This document shows, piece after piece, positions 9,268-17,900 of a DNA stretch of 42,208 nt. The notes under the pieces are model-generated. The model did no database searches. It worked only from the letters and a program-made list of their open reading frames with translations, and was not told the DNA's origin. A program made the position numbers and the translations under genes. This DNA is from a virus, in the IMG/VR virus record IMGVR_UViG_3300017917_001443, positions 1 to 42,208 of that record. One strand, written 5' to 3'. Position 1 is the stretch's first letter. Each line of letters begins with the position of its first letter.

Positions 9268-10368
9268 ATGGCAATAGAATTTAGAGGAGGTACTTTAACA
9301 ATTGGTTCAACAGCTTTGTATCCGTTTACATCATTTACATTTACAACGGCTGGAGCTAGTGGTTCATTGGGCCCATCTGGTTCTGCAATATTAGCAGCAT
9401 ATACCGGTTCTTCATCTGGAAGTTATTTTTCAAATAGAACATTCTTTACAACTGGTTCATTTCAAGGTTATCAAATATGGACTGTACCGGAAACTGCAAC
9501 TTACGAAATTGAAATAGCTGGTGCAGCAAGTGGTGTTAGTTCGTATCCAAGAATATATTCTGGTTCTATGGGTGCAATTGTTAAAGCAAGAGTTCCCCTA
9601 ACACAAGGACAAAAATTTACAATGGTTGTTGGTCAGAGAAGTTTGAATACTGCAACATCTGGTTTAACATATGTTGGTGTCGGTGGAGGTGGGGGTTCAT
9701 TTTTTGTTTTATCGGGTTCAAATACACCTTATTTAGTAGCAGGTGGTGCAGGAGGAGTGGGTGCATATAGTGGTGACCCATTGGGAGGTGGTATTTTACG
9801 AAGTGGTTCATTATCTGGAAATGGTTCAACATCAACAACTGGTTCTAACTCATTCAGAGGTGCAGTTGGTGGTACGGGTAGTTTGGGTGGTAAATCTCAT
9901 ATATCTGGTTCAACCACATCTTTAAATGGATATGATGCTGGAGGAGGTGGTGGTTTTACTGGAAATGGTTTTCAGGGAGTAAACGCAACAGCAGCAATAT
10001 CTCCAACACCAGGTGCAGCAACAGGTGGAGGTGGTATGTCATTTATTAGTGGTTCGATAGGTGGTGGAGCATCTACATCTTATACACCTAACAATGCAAC
10101 TGCAGGTGGTTTCGGTGGAGGTGGAGGTGGTACTCCTATTGCCGGTGGTGGGGGTGGTGGATATGCCGGTGGTGCTGGTTCATATGCAACTACTAGTCCT
10201 GTTGCAGATGGTGGAGGAGGAGGTAGTTCGTATATTATATCAAACGCAACTACAATATCAACATCTGACGGAAACTATGGTGGATTAAATACATTTAGTG
10301 GAAGTACAATTACAAATCTTAACTCATATAATAGTGGAAGTGGATATATACGAATAACTAAATTATAA
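9268..10368 (+). CDS. Polyglycine-rich adhesin-like protein
   Basis: A 366-residue protein starting one base after the LamG gene. Residues ~60-125 form a beta domain (YQIWTVPETATYEIEIAG, GAIVKARVPLTQGQKFTMVVGQ). This is followed by many polyglycine runs of 3-7 residues (VGVGGGGGSFF, GYDAGGGGGFTG, FGGGGGGTPIAGGGGGGYAGG) and a closing strand GSGYIRITKL. The arrangement matches the glycine-rich domain found in ALK-type receptors and many phage proteins. It also recalls the polyglycine-II sandwich of gp38-type fibre-tip adhesins of T-even phages such as S16, where the loops between glycine helices bind the receptor. The homology to gp38 is not established; the similarity is architectural. Expected role: fibre-tip receptor recognition. 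Confidence 0.7.
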   Translation: MAIEFRGGTLTIGSTALYPFTSFTFTTAGASGSLGPSGSAILAAYTGSSSGSYFSNRTFFTTGSFQGYQIWTVPETATYEIEIAGAASGVSSYPRIYSGSMGAIVKARVPLTQGQKFTMVVGQRSLNTATSGLTYVGVGGGGGSFFVLSGSNTPYLVAGGAGGVGAYSGDPLGGGILRSGSLSGNGSTSTTGSNSFRGAVGGTGSLGGKSHISGSTTSLNGYDAGGGGGFTGNGFQGVNATAAISPTPGAATGGGGMSFISGSIGGGASTSYTPNNATAGGFGGGGGGTPIAGGGGGGYAGGAGSYATTSPVADGGGGGSSYIISNATTISTSDGNYGGLNTFSGSTITNLNSYNSGSGYIRITKL

Positions 10369-10369
10369 G

Positions 10370-10378
10370 ATATTTATA
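10370..10378 (+). promoter_or_regulatory. Candidate late promoter element ATATTTATA
   Basis: An exact copy ending only 4 bases before the ATG at 10383. If active, the mRNA would be leaderless or would start inside the gene, so either the element also serves the genes further on or the true start is downstream. Confidence 0.35.
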
Positions 10379-10382
10379 GGAT

Positions 10383-10802
10383 ATGGCAAGTTTAATTAGA
10401 TTAAAACAAATAGAAAGTGGTTCGGCATTAACAACTGCAGCAGCAACAGGTACAGATTTTTCACAATCAGTAATTGATATTGTGGCTGCAGAAGTAGTTG
10501 GTATTTTACCCGATGGTGTAGTTAGTTCATCTGCACAAATTGTATTACAAGAAACTAGTGGATTATTATCCGGTTCGAAAGTAATTGGAGATATTGCTGC
10601 AACTTCTGTAAACTATGGTGATATCATTGGATTGCCAACATTAGTATCGGGTTCTTCACAAATTGTTTCAATATTAGAACCATTAAATCAATTCAGTTCT
10701 TCTATTAATCAATTCAGTTCATCATTGGATAGTGGATTTGCAACGGATGCTGAATTGGCTGTTACAACTTCTAATTTGAATGTTGATATGGGTGAATGGT
10801 AA
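10383..10802 (+). CDS. Short fibre-like protein
   Basis: A 139-residue Ser/Ala-rich protein. It opens with MASLIRLKQIESGS, the kind of N-terminus found on phage fibre subunits, and then carries two of the shaft-type units used in the large fibres (VVSSSAQI, LVSGSSQIV). It closes with a short coiled-coil-like stretch (LNQFSSSINQFSSSLDSGF). The unit FATDAEL near the end recurs in the protein at 14953-18801 (FATDSELTS). It may be a miniature fibre, a connector, or the remnant of a longer fibre gene whose C-terminal part was lost. The ATG is preceded by AGGAT, a weak ribosome-binding candidate and an exception in this genome. Confidence 0.6.
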   Translation: MASLIRLKQIESGSALTTAAATGTDFSQSVIDIVAAEVVGILPDGVVSSSAQIVLQETSGLLSGSKVIGDIAATSVNYGDIIGLPTLVSGSSQIVSILEPLNQFSSSINQFSSSLDSGFATDAELAVTTSNLNVDMGEW

Positions 10803-10813
10803 TATATAAAAAT

Positions 10814-10835
10814 TAAATATATTAAAATATATTTA
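10814..10835 (+). other. AT-only inverted repeat in a 113-base gap
   Basis: A 9-bp perfect inverted repeat (10814-10822 with 10827-10835) around a TAAA loop, made only of A and T. It has no T-tract of the usual kind, so a terminator role is doubtful. It lies in the gap between two fibre genes, upstream of the promoter motif at 10865. Confidence 0.35.
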
Positions 10836-10864
10836 CACTTATTTATTGGTTAGATAAAAAAACT

Positions 10865-10873
10865 ATATTTATA
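10865..10873 (+). promoter_or_regulatory. Candidate late promoter element ATATTTATA
   Basis: An exact copy preceded by CT and followed by GG, 42 bases before the ATG at 10916. The spacing allows an untranslated leader of about 35 bases. Confidence 0.55.
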
Positions 10874-10915
10874 GGAAGTAAACGAGAAAATTTCTTAAAA
10901 AGAGAATAACAAAAT

Positions 10916-13351
10916 ATGGCACAAATCATTAAACACAGACGTGGTTCGTTGGAAGCCCTTTCGGCAGTAACCTCATCATTAGTAAAAGGTGAAATCGTAA
11001 TTGCATCGGGTTCATCAAATTTAACAGTAACCAATGGTAGTTCTTTGGTGTTCACTGTTCCTGCTGACGGACAAGTTCAAGCAGTAAATAGATTCCTTAT
11101 TGGAGATAATGCACCAAACACATTTGCAGGTTCTACATATAATGGAATGGTTAAAGGTGTTCCTTACTACGCAAGTGGTAGTTCAACTTTATATTTGTTA
11201 GGAACGGACAGCAACGATGCTATAAACTTAGTTGGTAACATCCAACCATTTAGTTCTTCAGTTGCAGCTTCAATCAATGCATTAAGTGCTTCGATTGGTA
11301 GTGGAACAATCGGTAACTCTGTAACCGCATTGAATTCATTTACAGCTTCACAAGAAACTAAAAATTCTACATTAGCTACTTACACTGCAAGTGTTGATTC
11401 TAAATTTAGTACATTATCTACATTCACCGCATCACAAGAAACTAAAGATTCAACTTTAGCTACTTACACTGCAAGTGTTGATACTAAGTTTACTACATTA
11501 GGAACATACACTTCATCTTTAGAAACTAAAAATTCTACATTAGCAACATATACATCGAGTGTTAGTGGTAGATTGACAAATTTAGAATCCACATCTGCAA
11601 GTGTTAATGTTAGTATCACAAATATAAATTCATACACTGCATCTAATGATACAACAAATACTGCACAAAATGCAAGATTAACTTCGTTAGAGGGTGTAAC
11701 TGGTTCATACGCAAAAACAACAGAAGGTAACACATTCAACGGAAACCAAGTTATATCTGGTTCGGTTTATGTTACTGGTTCATTGATTGTTTATGGTTCA
11801 TCTTCATTACAAAATGTAACCGCTTCACAAGTTGAATTAGGAACAAATACAATATTATTAAATACGGCAAACCCATCAGTTAGATTTGCAGGTATTAAAG
11901 TTGTAGATTCTGGTTCATCTGCAGCTACTGGTTCATTACTTTGGGATTCTCAAAATAATGTTTGGTTATACCAAAATCCATCCGGAGCAGCTTATACTTC
12001 AGCTAGATTAATATCTGGTCCTCAAAATTCTGGAGCATTAGGTAGTGAAGTAGGTTTGACAACTGGTAGAATGGTAGTTGCAAGTGGTGACGACCATATC
12101 AGTAGTTCAATTGCATATCAATCGGGTACAAAAATAACAATTGAAGGTGATTTAGATGTAACTGGAAATATTAGTGGTTCAATAGTTGGTATAGGTAATG
12201 TAACTGCATTCTCTCAATCGGTAGATAGTAGATTGGATTCAGTAGAAGCTTCTTTAGGTGGTGGTGGTTCAATAGGAACTAGAGTAGCAGGATTGGAAAC
12301 ATTCACTGGTTCACAAGAAACTAAAAATTCTACATTAGCTACTTACACTGCAAGTGTTGATTCTAAATTTACAACTTTAGAAACTTACACTGCAAGTGTT
12401 GATAATAGATTGGGTCAATTAGAAACAAATAGTGGTTCTCAAGCATCACAGCTTTCTAATTTACAATCATTCACGGGTTCACAAGAAACTAAAAATTCTA
12501 CATTAGCTACATATACTGCAAGTGTTGATTCACATATAACAAATGTAAACTCATATACTGCATCTAATGATACAACTAATACTGCACAAAATAACAGATT
12601 AACAAAATTAGAAGCATTTACTGGTTCACAGGAAACTAAAGATTCAACTTTAGCTACTTACACTGCAAGTGTTGATAGTAGATTATCTCAATTGACGACT
12701 GATAGTGGTTCTCAAGCGGCTAGATTAACTTCTTTGGAAACATTTAGTGGTTCACAAAATACAAAAAATTCAACATTAGCAACTTATACAGCAAGTATAG
12801 ATGTTAATATAGCAAACATACACACATTTACTTCTTCTTTCGGAACTACATTTAGTTCTTCGGTAGATAGTAGATTGGATACATTAGAAGGTACTGGAAC
12901 AATACAAGGTGTTGGTACTGGAAATAATGTAACATTTGCAAAAGTAACAACTTCTGGTGATGTGGTTGTGGGTGGTGATTTGGTAGTACAAGGTAATACT
13001 GTATCATTAAATACTTCAACATTATTAGTAGAAGATAAATTAATTACATTAGCAAGTGGTTCTACAAACGCAGCAACAGCAAATGGTTCAGGAATCGAAG
13101 TTGCAGGTGCAAACGCAACATTCACTTACGATTCTACACCAAATGCATGGACTGCAAATATTCCAATTTCAGCATCAGCATTTACAGGTTCGTTTAACTT
13201 ACCTACTGGTGGTTCTTCTAAGAGAATTGCATTTAGAACGGCAGCTGGTAACTTAGATTTAGTAACAGCACCTACAACAAATGGTGATGTTTTACAATGG
13301 AATGGTACTGATTTTGTAATGAGTAACACAATAGATGGTGGTTCATTCTAA
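10916..13351 (+). CDS. Tail-fibre protein with coiled-coil repeats
   Basis: An 811-residue fibre-like protein. The N-terminus (HRRGSLEALSAVTSSLVKGEIVIASGSS) has the 'RRG...L..GE..' signature shared with four other fibre-like genes here and probably forms the attachment end. Residues ~110-240 and ~460-640 consist of heptad-like repeats of 'SFTGSQETKNSTLATYTASVDS', a likely trimeric coiled-coil shaft. Between them is a conserved module (VYVTGSLIVYGSSSLQNVTAS, then RFAGIKVVDSGSS, SLLWDSQNN, GDDHISSS). A second conserved module lies near residues 690-760 (VVQGNTVSLNTSTLLVEDKLITL, NGSGIEVAGANATFTY). Both modules recur in the two S74 fibres. It has no S74 domain, so folding probably does not require self-cleavage. 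Confidence 0.75.
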   Translation: MAQIIKHRRGSLEALSAVTSSLVKGEIVIASGSSNLTVTNGSSLVFTVPADGQVQAVNRFLIGDNAPNTFAGSTYNGMVKGVPYYASGSSTLYLLGTDSNDAINLVGNIQPFSSSVAASINALSASIGSGTIGNSVTALNSFTASQETKNSTLATYTASVDSKFSTLSTFTASQETKDSTLATYTASVDTKFTTLGTYTSSLETKNSTLATYTSSVSGRLTNLESTSASVNVSITNINSYTASNDTTNTAQNARLTSLEGVTGSYAKTTEGNTFNGNQVISGSVYVTGSLIVYGSSSLQNVTASQVELGTNTILLNTANPSVRFAGIKVVDSGSSAATGSLLWDSQNNVWLYQNPSGAAYTSARLISGPQNSGALGSEVGLTTGRMVVASGDDHISSSIAYQSGTKITIEGDLDVTGNISGSIVGIGNVTAFSQSVDSRLDSVEASLGGGGSIGTRVAGLETFTGSQETKNSTLATYTASVDSKFTTLETYTASVDNRLGQLETNSGSQASQLSNLQSFTGSQETKNSTLATYTASVDSHITNVNSYTASNDTTNTAQNNRLTKLEAFTGSQETKDSTLATYTASVDSRLSQLTTDSGSQAARLTSLETFSGSQNTKNSTLATYTASIDVNIANIHTFTSSFGTTFSSSVDSRLDTLEGTGTIQGVGTGNNVTFAKVTTSGDVVVGGDLVVQGNTVSLNTSTLLVEDKLITLASGSTNAATANGSGIEVAGANATFTYDSTPNAWTANIPISASAFTGSFNLPTGGSSKRIAFRTAAGNLDLVTAPTTNGDVLQWNGTDFVMSNTIDGGSF
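11347..11408 (+). repeat. 62-bp direct repeat, copy 1
   Basis: 62 bases identical to 12310-12371, coding for the coiled-coil unit SQETKNSTLATYTASVDSKF. Several shorter, diverged copies of the unit lie between and after the two. Confidence 0.9.
12310..12371 (+). repeat. 62-bp direct repeat, copy 2
   Basis: Identical to 11347-11408. The offset is 963 bases (321 codons), so recombination between copies would keep the frame. Confidence 0.9.
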
Positions 13352-13361
13352 GAAATAAATT

Positions 13362-13386
13362 ATCCCCTCTGAAATATGGGGGGGAT
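13362..13386 (+). terminator. Hairpin after the 811-residue fibre gene
   Basis: ATCCCCTC at 13362-13369 pairs with GGGGGGAT at 13379-13386 (one T-G pair), with an 8-base loop. The following sequence is A-rich and reaches a T run only at about 13396, so termination may be weak. Confidence 0.5.
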
Positions 13387-13426
13387 TAAAAAATCTTTTT
13401 AATGAATTACTAAAATAAATAAAATA

Positions 13427-14056
13427 ATGGCTCAAAATATATTACAAAGACGCTCGGCGATACAAGGTAAAGTTCCAGATACCTCATCCTTACAGGTTGG
13501 AGAAATTGCAATAAATACCTATGATGGTAAAGCCTTTATACATAAATCAGGTTCTACTGAGTCTATTGAGTCTTTTGTTATTACCAATTCTACAACAACG
13601 GGTTCAATCATAATAACCGGTACGGGTTCATTTGGTGAAGCAAGTATCACATATGATGCAAACATTGGACAGGATTTATATGTTACAAGAGATATAGTTG
13701 GTAATGGTGATATAGATATAGCAGGAGCTGTATCCGCATCAATAGTATCAGCATCGGTATTCATAGGTAGTGGTGCTCAATTAACCGGAGTTACCGCTTC
13801 AATGAGACCTGATGATTTTGACTTCAATTCAGACCCATTTGCCGGTTCAACTGGATATATTCAAGCAAGTGGTTCTCTTTATAAAGTTGCAACTACTCCT
13901 ACCGCAGTTGAATTTAGATATAATGATACAGCATTTGCAACCTTTCAAACTGGAAGTACAAGTTTATATGGAATAGGTGATGTTTTAGCATTCAGTTCTT
14001 CGGTATCAAGTAGATTGGTTGCATTGGAAGCTGGACCAGATGGTGGACAATTCTAA
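13427..14056 (+). CDS. Fibre-like protein with Mtd-like N-terminal domain, short form 1
   Basis: A 209-residue protein. The first 45 residues (QRRSAIQGKVPDTSSLQVGEIAINTYDGKAFI as a pattern: RR-S-x5-P-x5-L-x2-GE-x-A-x-N-x3-G-x2-FI) are a widespread phage tail N-terminal motif, comparable to the N-terminal domain of the Bordetella phage major tropism determinant and to many virion proteins of T4-like phages. It probably anchors the protein to the tail. Then come short TGS beta-repeats. The C-terminal part is FGEASITYDANIGQDLYVTRDI, and later VEFRYNDTAFATFQTGS and a short coiled coil ending SSVSSRLVALEAGPDGGQF. It is closely related to the next gene (VPDT, GEIAINTYDGK, ITYDANIGQDLYVTRDI against ITQDANVQRDLFVIRDI). 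No promoter motif is visible upstream. Confidence 0.65.
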   Translation: MAQNILQRRSAIQGKVPDTSSLQVGEIAINTYDGKAFIHKSGSTESIESFVITNSTTTGSIIITGTGSFGEASITYDANIGQDLYVTRDIVGNGDIDIAGAVSASIVSASVFIGSGAQLTGVTASMRPDDFDFNSDPFAGSTGYIQASGSLYKVATTPTAVEFRYNDTAFATFQTGSTSLYGIGDVLAFSSSVSSRLVALEAGPDGGQF

Positions 14057-14082
14057 AATAAATTAAACAAAATTATAATAAG

Positions 14083-14115
14083 ACCCCTACGAAAAAAGTG
14101 GGGGTTTTTGTTTTT
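14083..14115 (+). terminator. Intrinsic terminator
   Basis: An 8-bp GC-rich stem (14083-14090 with 14098-14105, one T-G pair) around a GAAAAAA loop, followed at once by a T-rich tract to 14115. It ends transcription after the 209-residue fibre-like gene. Confidence 0.85.
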
Positions 14116-14120
14116 ATAAT

Positions 14121-14129
14121 ATATTTATG
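14121..14129 (+). promoter_or_regulatory. Candidate late promoter element (ATATTTATG variant)
   Basis: A one-base variant of the recurrent element, placed directly after a terminator and 55 bases before the ATG at 14185. The position after a terminator strengthens it. Confidence 0.4.
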
Positions 14130-14132
14130 TTC

Positions 14133-14162
14133 GTAGTATATACTACACTTTCGTTATATAAC
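14133..14162 (+). promoter_or_regulatory. Two tandem palindromes, possible operator
   Basis: GTAGTATATACTAC (14133-14146) and GTTATATAAC (14153-14162) are perfect palindromes lying between the promoter-like element and the ATG at 14185. They could bind a dimeric regulator or fold as small hairpins in the leader. No regulator gene is visible in the window. Confidence 0.35.
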
Positions 14163-14184
14163 ATTTAAAATATAGTCCATAGAT

Positions 14185-14922
14185 ATGGCCCAAAGCATTA
14201 TACTCAAGCGTTCTTCGCTTCCGGGTAAGGTACCTGATACAGGTTCTCTAAACGCCGGTGAATTAGCAATCAATACATATGATGGTAAAATCTTTATAAA
14301 AAGGTCGGGCAATTTAGACTCTATTCAAAGTGTTTTAACAACGGATTCAATTACAACTGGTTCAATCACACTTACACAAACGGGTTCTTTTGGTGAATTA
14401 ACGATAACACAAGATGCAAATGTTCAAAGAGATTTATTTGTAATTAGAGATATTATAACCAATAGAGATATTGATGCTGGTGGAGATATTAGTGGTAGTG
14501 GACTACAAGTTAATGACACATTAAATATTGTACATGGTAATTTCAGTTTATCGGCTAGTACCGCAATAACTGGTGCAGTTGGTATAGATGGTGATTTGAC
14601 TATTTTGGGTGCAGTTAATGCAAGACAATTCAATATTAATGTAATTTCATCTTCGGTAATATATCAAAGTGGTTCAACTAAATTTGGTGATACAATAGAT
14701 GATACACACGAATTTACTGGGTCAATTGACATAAGTGGTAGTGTAACGGCAACATCATTTATAGGTGATGGTAGTGGTTTAACAAATATAACAACAACAT
14801 TTAATGGACAGACAACTTTAATAAATGAAGTTGATGGAAATGTTTTATTAAATAATTCAATAACTGATTTGTTTTTACAATTAGGAACTAATAATTATTT
14901 GGATTTTGATTTTAATAATTAA
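14185..14922 (+). CDS. Fibre-like protein with Mtd-like N-terminal domain, short form 2
   Basis: A 245-residue paralogue of the preceding gene: the N-terminal pattern LKRSSLPGKVPDTGSLNAGELAI and the QTGSFGELTITQDANVQRDL segment align with it closely. The middle is a TGS-type beta shaft (LNIVHGNFSLSASTAITGAVGI). Then comes the module SSSVIYQSGSTKFGDTIDDTHEFTGSIDISGS, which is also present in the first fibre gene (266-1315). The C-terminus FIGDGSGLTNITTTF and the Asn-rich tail LQLGTNNYLDFDFNN look like a small head domain. It ends without an S74 chaperone. The likely role is a short tail-attached fibre or a connector in a longer fibre built from several gene products. Confidence 0.65.
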   Translation: MAQSIILKRSSLPGKVPDTGSLNAGELAINTYDGKIFIKRSGNLDSIQSVLTTDSITTGSITLTQTGSFGELTITQDANVQRDLFVIRDIITNRDIDAGGDISGSGLQVNDTLNIVHGNFSLSASTAITGAVGIDGDLTILGAVNARQFNINVISSSVIYQSGSTKFGDTIDDTHEFTGSIDISGSVTATSFIGDGSGLTNITTTFNGQTTLINEVDGNVLLNNSITDLFLQLGTNNYLDFDFNN

Positions 14923-14924
14923 CC

Positions 14925-14933
14925 ATATTTATA
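14925..14933 (+). promoter_or_regulatory. Candidate late promoter element ATATTTATA
   Basis: An exact copy beginning two bases after the preceding stop and 20 bases before the ATG at 14953. Confidence 0.5.
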
Positions 14934-14952
14934 AGAAACATAAAATAACTAG

Positions 14953-17900
14953 ATGGCAGCTATATTTCAACTAAGAAGAGGAACATCAAATGTAACACTT
15001 GCAGATGGTGAATTGTATTTACACAAAGGAAGTGGTTCAATTCAATTTGGTAGTGGTTCGAGTAATGTAATTACATTGTTACCATTGGATGTACCTGCAT
15101 ATGGTAATGTTAATTTAATTGGTAACATTTCTGCTTCTGGTGATGTGAGAATTGGTGGAAACATTTATTTAGGTAATGCCTCAGCTGACAATATACAAGC
15201 TTTAGGTCAATTTACTACAAATCTTATTCCAAATGGTACTATTGATATTGGTACCACATCGGCTCCTTGGACAAATGTATATGCAAATAGAATATCTGCA
15301 TCGGTTATTACGGGTTCTTTTAGTGGTAGTATTAATGGTGTTGAGTTTACAACATTCTCAACTTCAGTAGATGTTAGATTAGACCAATTAGAAACCGATT
15401 CTGGTTCACAAAATACAAGAATAACTGGTTTAGAATCTAAAGCTACTACATTACAAACTTATACTGCAAGTGTTAATACAAGAATTGACCAACTTGCAAT
15501 ATTTACAGGTTCATATGCAACAACTGGTTCAAATGTATTTGTAGGAAATCAAAATATTACTGGTTCATTTATTGTTAGTGGTTCAAATATAGAACTTAAA
15601 AGAGATTGGCCTGCAGTAGGAACTGAATCTCATTTTTTAAGACTTGCACCATTTACATCATCAACTGGTAGATATTATGATGGATTGAGTGTTGGTGTTG
15701 AACATTGGAATGATGGTGAGGGAACATATGAACATTCATTATTAATTCACTCTTTTGATGATGATACTGTTCAAAATTATGGTGCTGAACTTAATGTAGG
15801 GCCGTATAGAACTCATATGAGAGTTTATCCATCTGGTTCAAATGGTAGTTTGACAAATGTGTCAGTACAAGAATTATCAAACGGAAAAACTCAAGCATTA
15901 GTATATGGTGATTATGTACAAATTGGTGCACTTGTTGGACAAGATATTTTAATAGGTAATACTGGTTCATTAATTACTGTTAGTGGAAGTAATATGTTAC
16001 TTCACACACCATTAACATCTTCATATGCAATTGTTTCAACATTATTTAGTGGTTCAATTAGTGGTATTGGAAATGTAACGGAATTTAGTTCATCAATATC
16101 TAATAAATTTGAAACAATATCAAATGTTACAACTTCATTTGATAATAGATTGGATAGATTAGAAGAAAGCACACAATCTTTAAATGACTATTCACAATCA
16201 TTAAAAGATGCAATTGATGTAACTGGAGGTGATACAAGAATAAAAGGAAACTTAATAGTTGATGGTACACAAACTTCTTTAAATACAACAAATACCTATG
16301 TTGAAGATAAGTCAATAACATTGGCAAGTGGTTCAACCAATTCAAGTATTGCAGATGGTGCTGGTTTTAACATTGCGGGTGCAAATGTTTCAATGAGTTG
16401 GGAAGATGGAAACCAAAGATTATATTTTAATACAAATTTAGGTATACAAGGTTCAATAAGTTCATCTACAATAATTGGTTTAAATGGAGTAAGTGTAAAT
16501 GTATACTCTACATCGGTTGATAGTAGATTATCAAATTTACAATCAAAATCTGCAAGTGTGGATGGTCATATTGTAGATATTAACACATATACTGGTTCAA
16601 ATGATATTTTAAATGCATTACAAACTACAAGAATTGACCAATTAGCTGCATCAACTGCATCGGTTAATTCATTTAGTTCATCAGCAACGGCAAGTATTGT
16701 TGAATTATTTGGTAGTTCTTCAAATCACGAAAATAGAATCGATGGTTTAGAAACTAAATCAAATACAATTGAAATATATACGGCAAGTGTTGATGTTTCT
16801 ATTTCTAATTTAAATAATTTTACATCATCACAAAATGAAAAAGATGTAGTTATTTCAAATATAACATCTTCATACAATTCATTTACAGGTTCAGCAACAG
16901 CAAGTATCGTTGAATTATTTGGTAGTTCTTCAAATCACGAAAGTAGAATAGATAGTTTAGAAAATAAATCAGTAACATTAGAAACTTATACTGCTAGTGT
17001 TGAAAATAGATTTACAACAATATCGGAAGTAACCACTTCATTAAATTTACATACTGCTTCATTAAATTTATTTACATCATCTACTTACTCTAATTTTAGT
17101 CAGTCAGTAGATAATAGATTAGATAACTTAGAATATACAACCTCAATCTTAACTCCAGAAGGACAGGCTGAAGCATTTAATGCAATAAATACCTTTACAG
17201 GTTCTGCAAATAATAGATTAAATAATTTAGAATTAACTTCCGCATCATTAAATTTGTGGAGTTCGTCTTTAAATACAACATTTGCAACCGATAGTGAATT
17301 AACATCGGTTTCAACATCAATATCAACATCTATTCAAAGTTTAAGTCAATCTTTGGATGGTAGATTAGACCAATTAGAAAGTGATTCTGGTTCTCAAAAT
17401 ACAAGAATTAATACTTTAGAAACAAAATCAAATACACTTCAAGCGTATACTACAAGTTTGGATGAACATGTTTTTGATATAAACACTAAAACTGGTTCAT
17501 TTGAAACTAAATTCTCTACATTAGCAAATTATACAAGTTCAAATGATACATTAAATTCGTTACAAACTACGAGAATAGACCAACTTGCTGCTGGAACAGC
17601 ATCGGTTAATTCTTTCACTGCATCTGCAGATAATAGATTGGATGTTATTGAAACAACATATGCAACAACGGGTTCTAATACATTTAACGGAAACCAAATC
17701 ATATCTGCATCGGTTTATGTAACTGGTGATATGATTGTATATGGTTCATCTTCATTACAAAATGTAACTGCATCTGCAGTATCAATTGGTACTAATACGG
17801 TAATTCTTAATACGGATACACCGGCCGTTAGATTTGGTGGTGTTTCGGTGGCAGATAGTGGAAGTGGTGCAGGTGTTAGTGGTTCATTGTTCTGGGATTC

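Noticed and set aside
9743-10288. Short + strand ORFs inside the polyglycine gene (9743-9925, 10061-10288)
   Set aside because: They are shifted readings of GGT/GGA-rich DNA that give Val/Glu/Leu-rich sequence. The glycine-rich frame has the folded domain and clean start and stop.
13427-14922. Diversity-generating retroelement (Mtd-like N-termini)
   Set aside because: The N-terminal motif resembles Mtd proteins, but I see no C-type-lectin variable region, no template repeat and no reverse transcriptase in the window.
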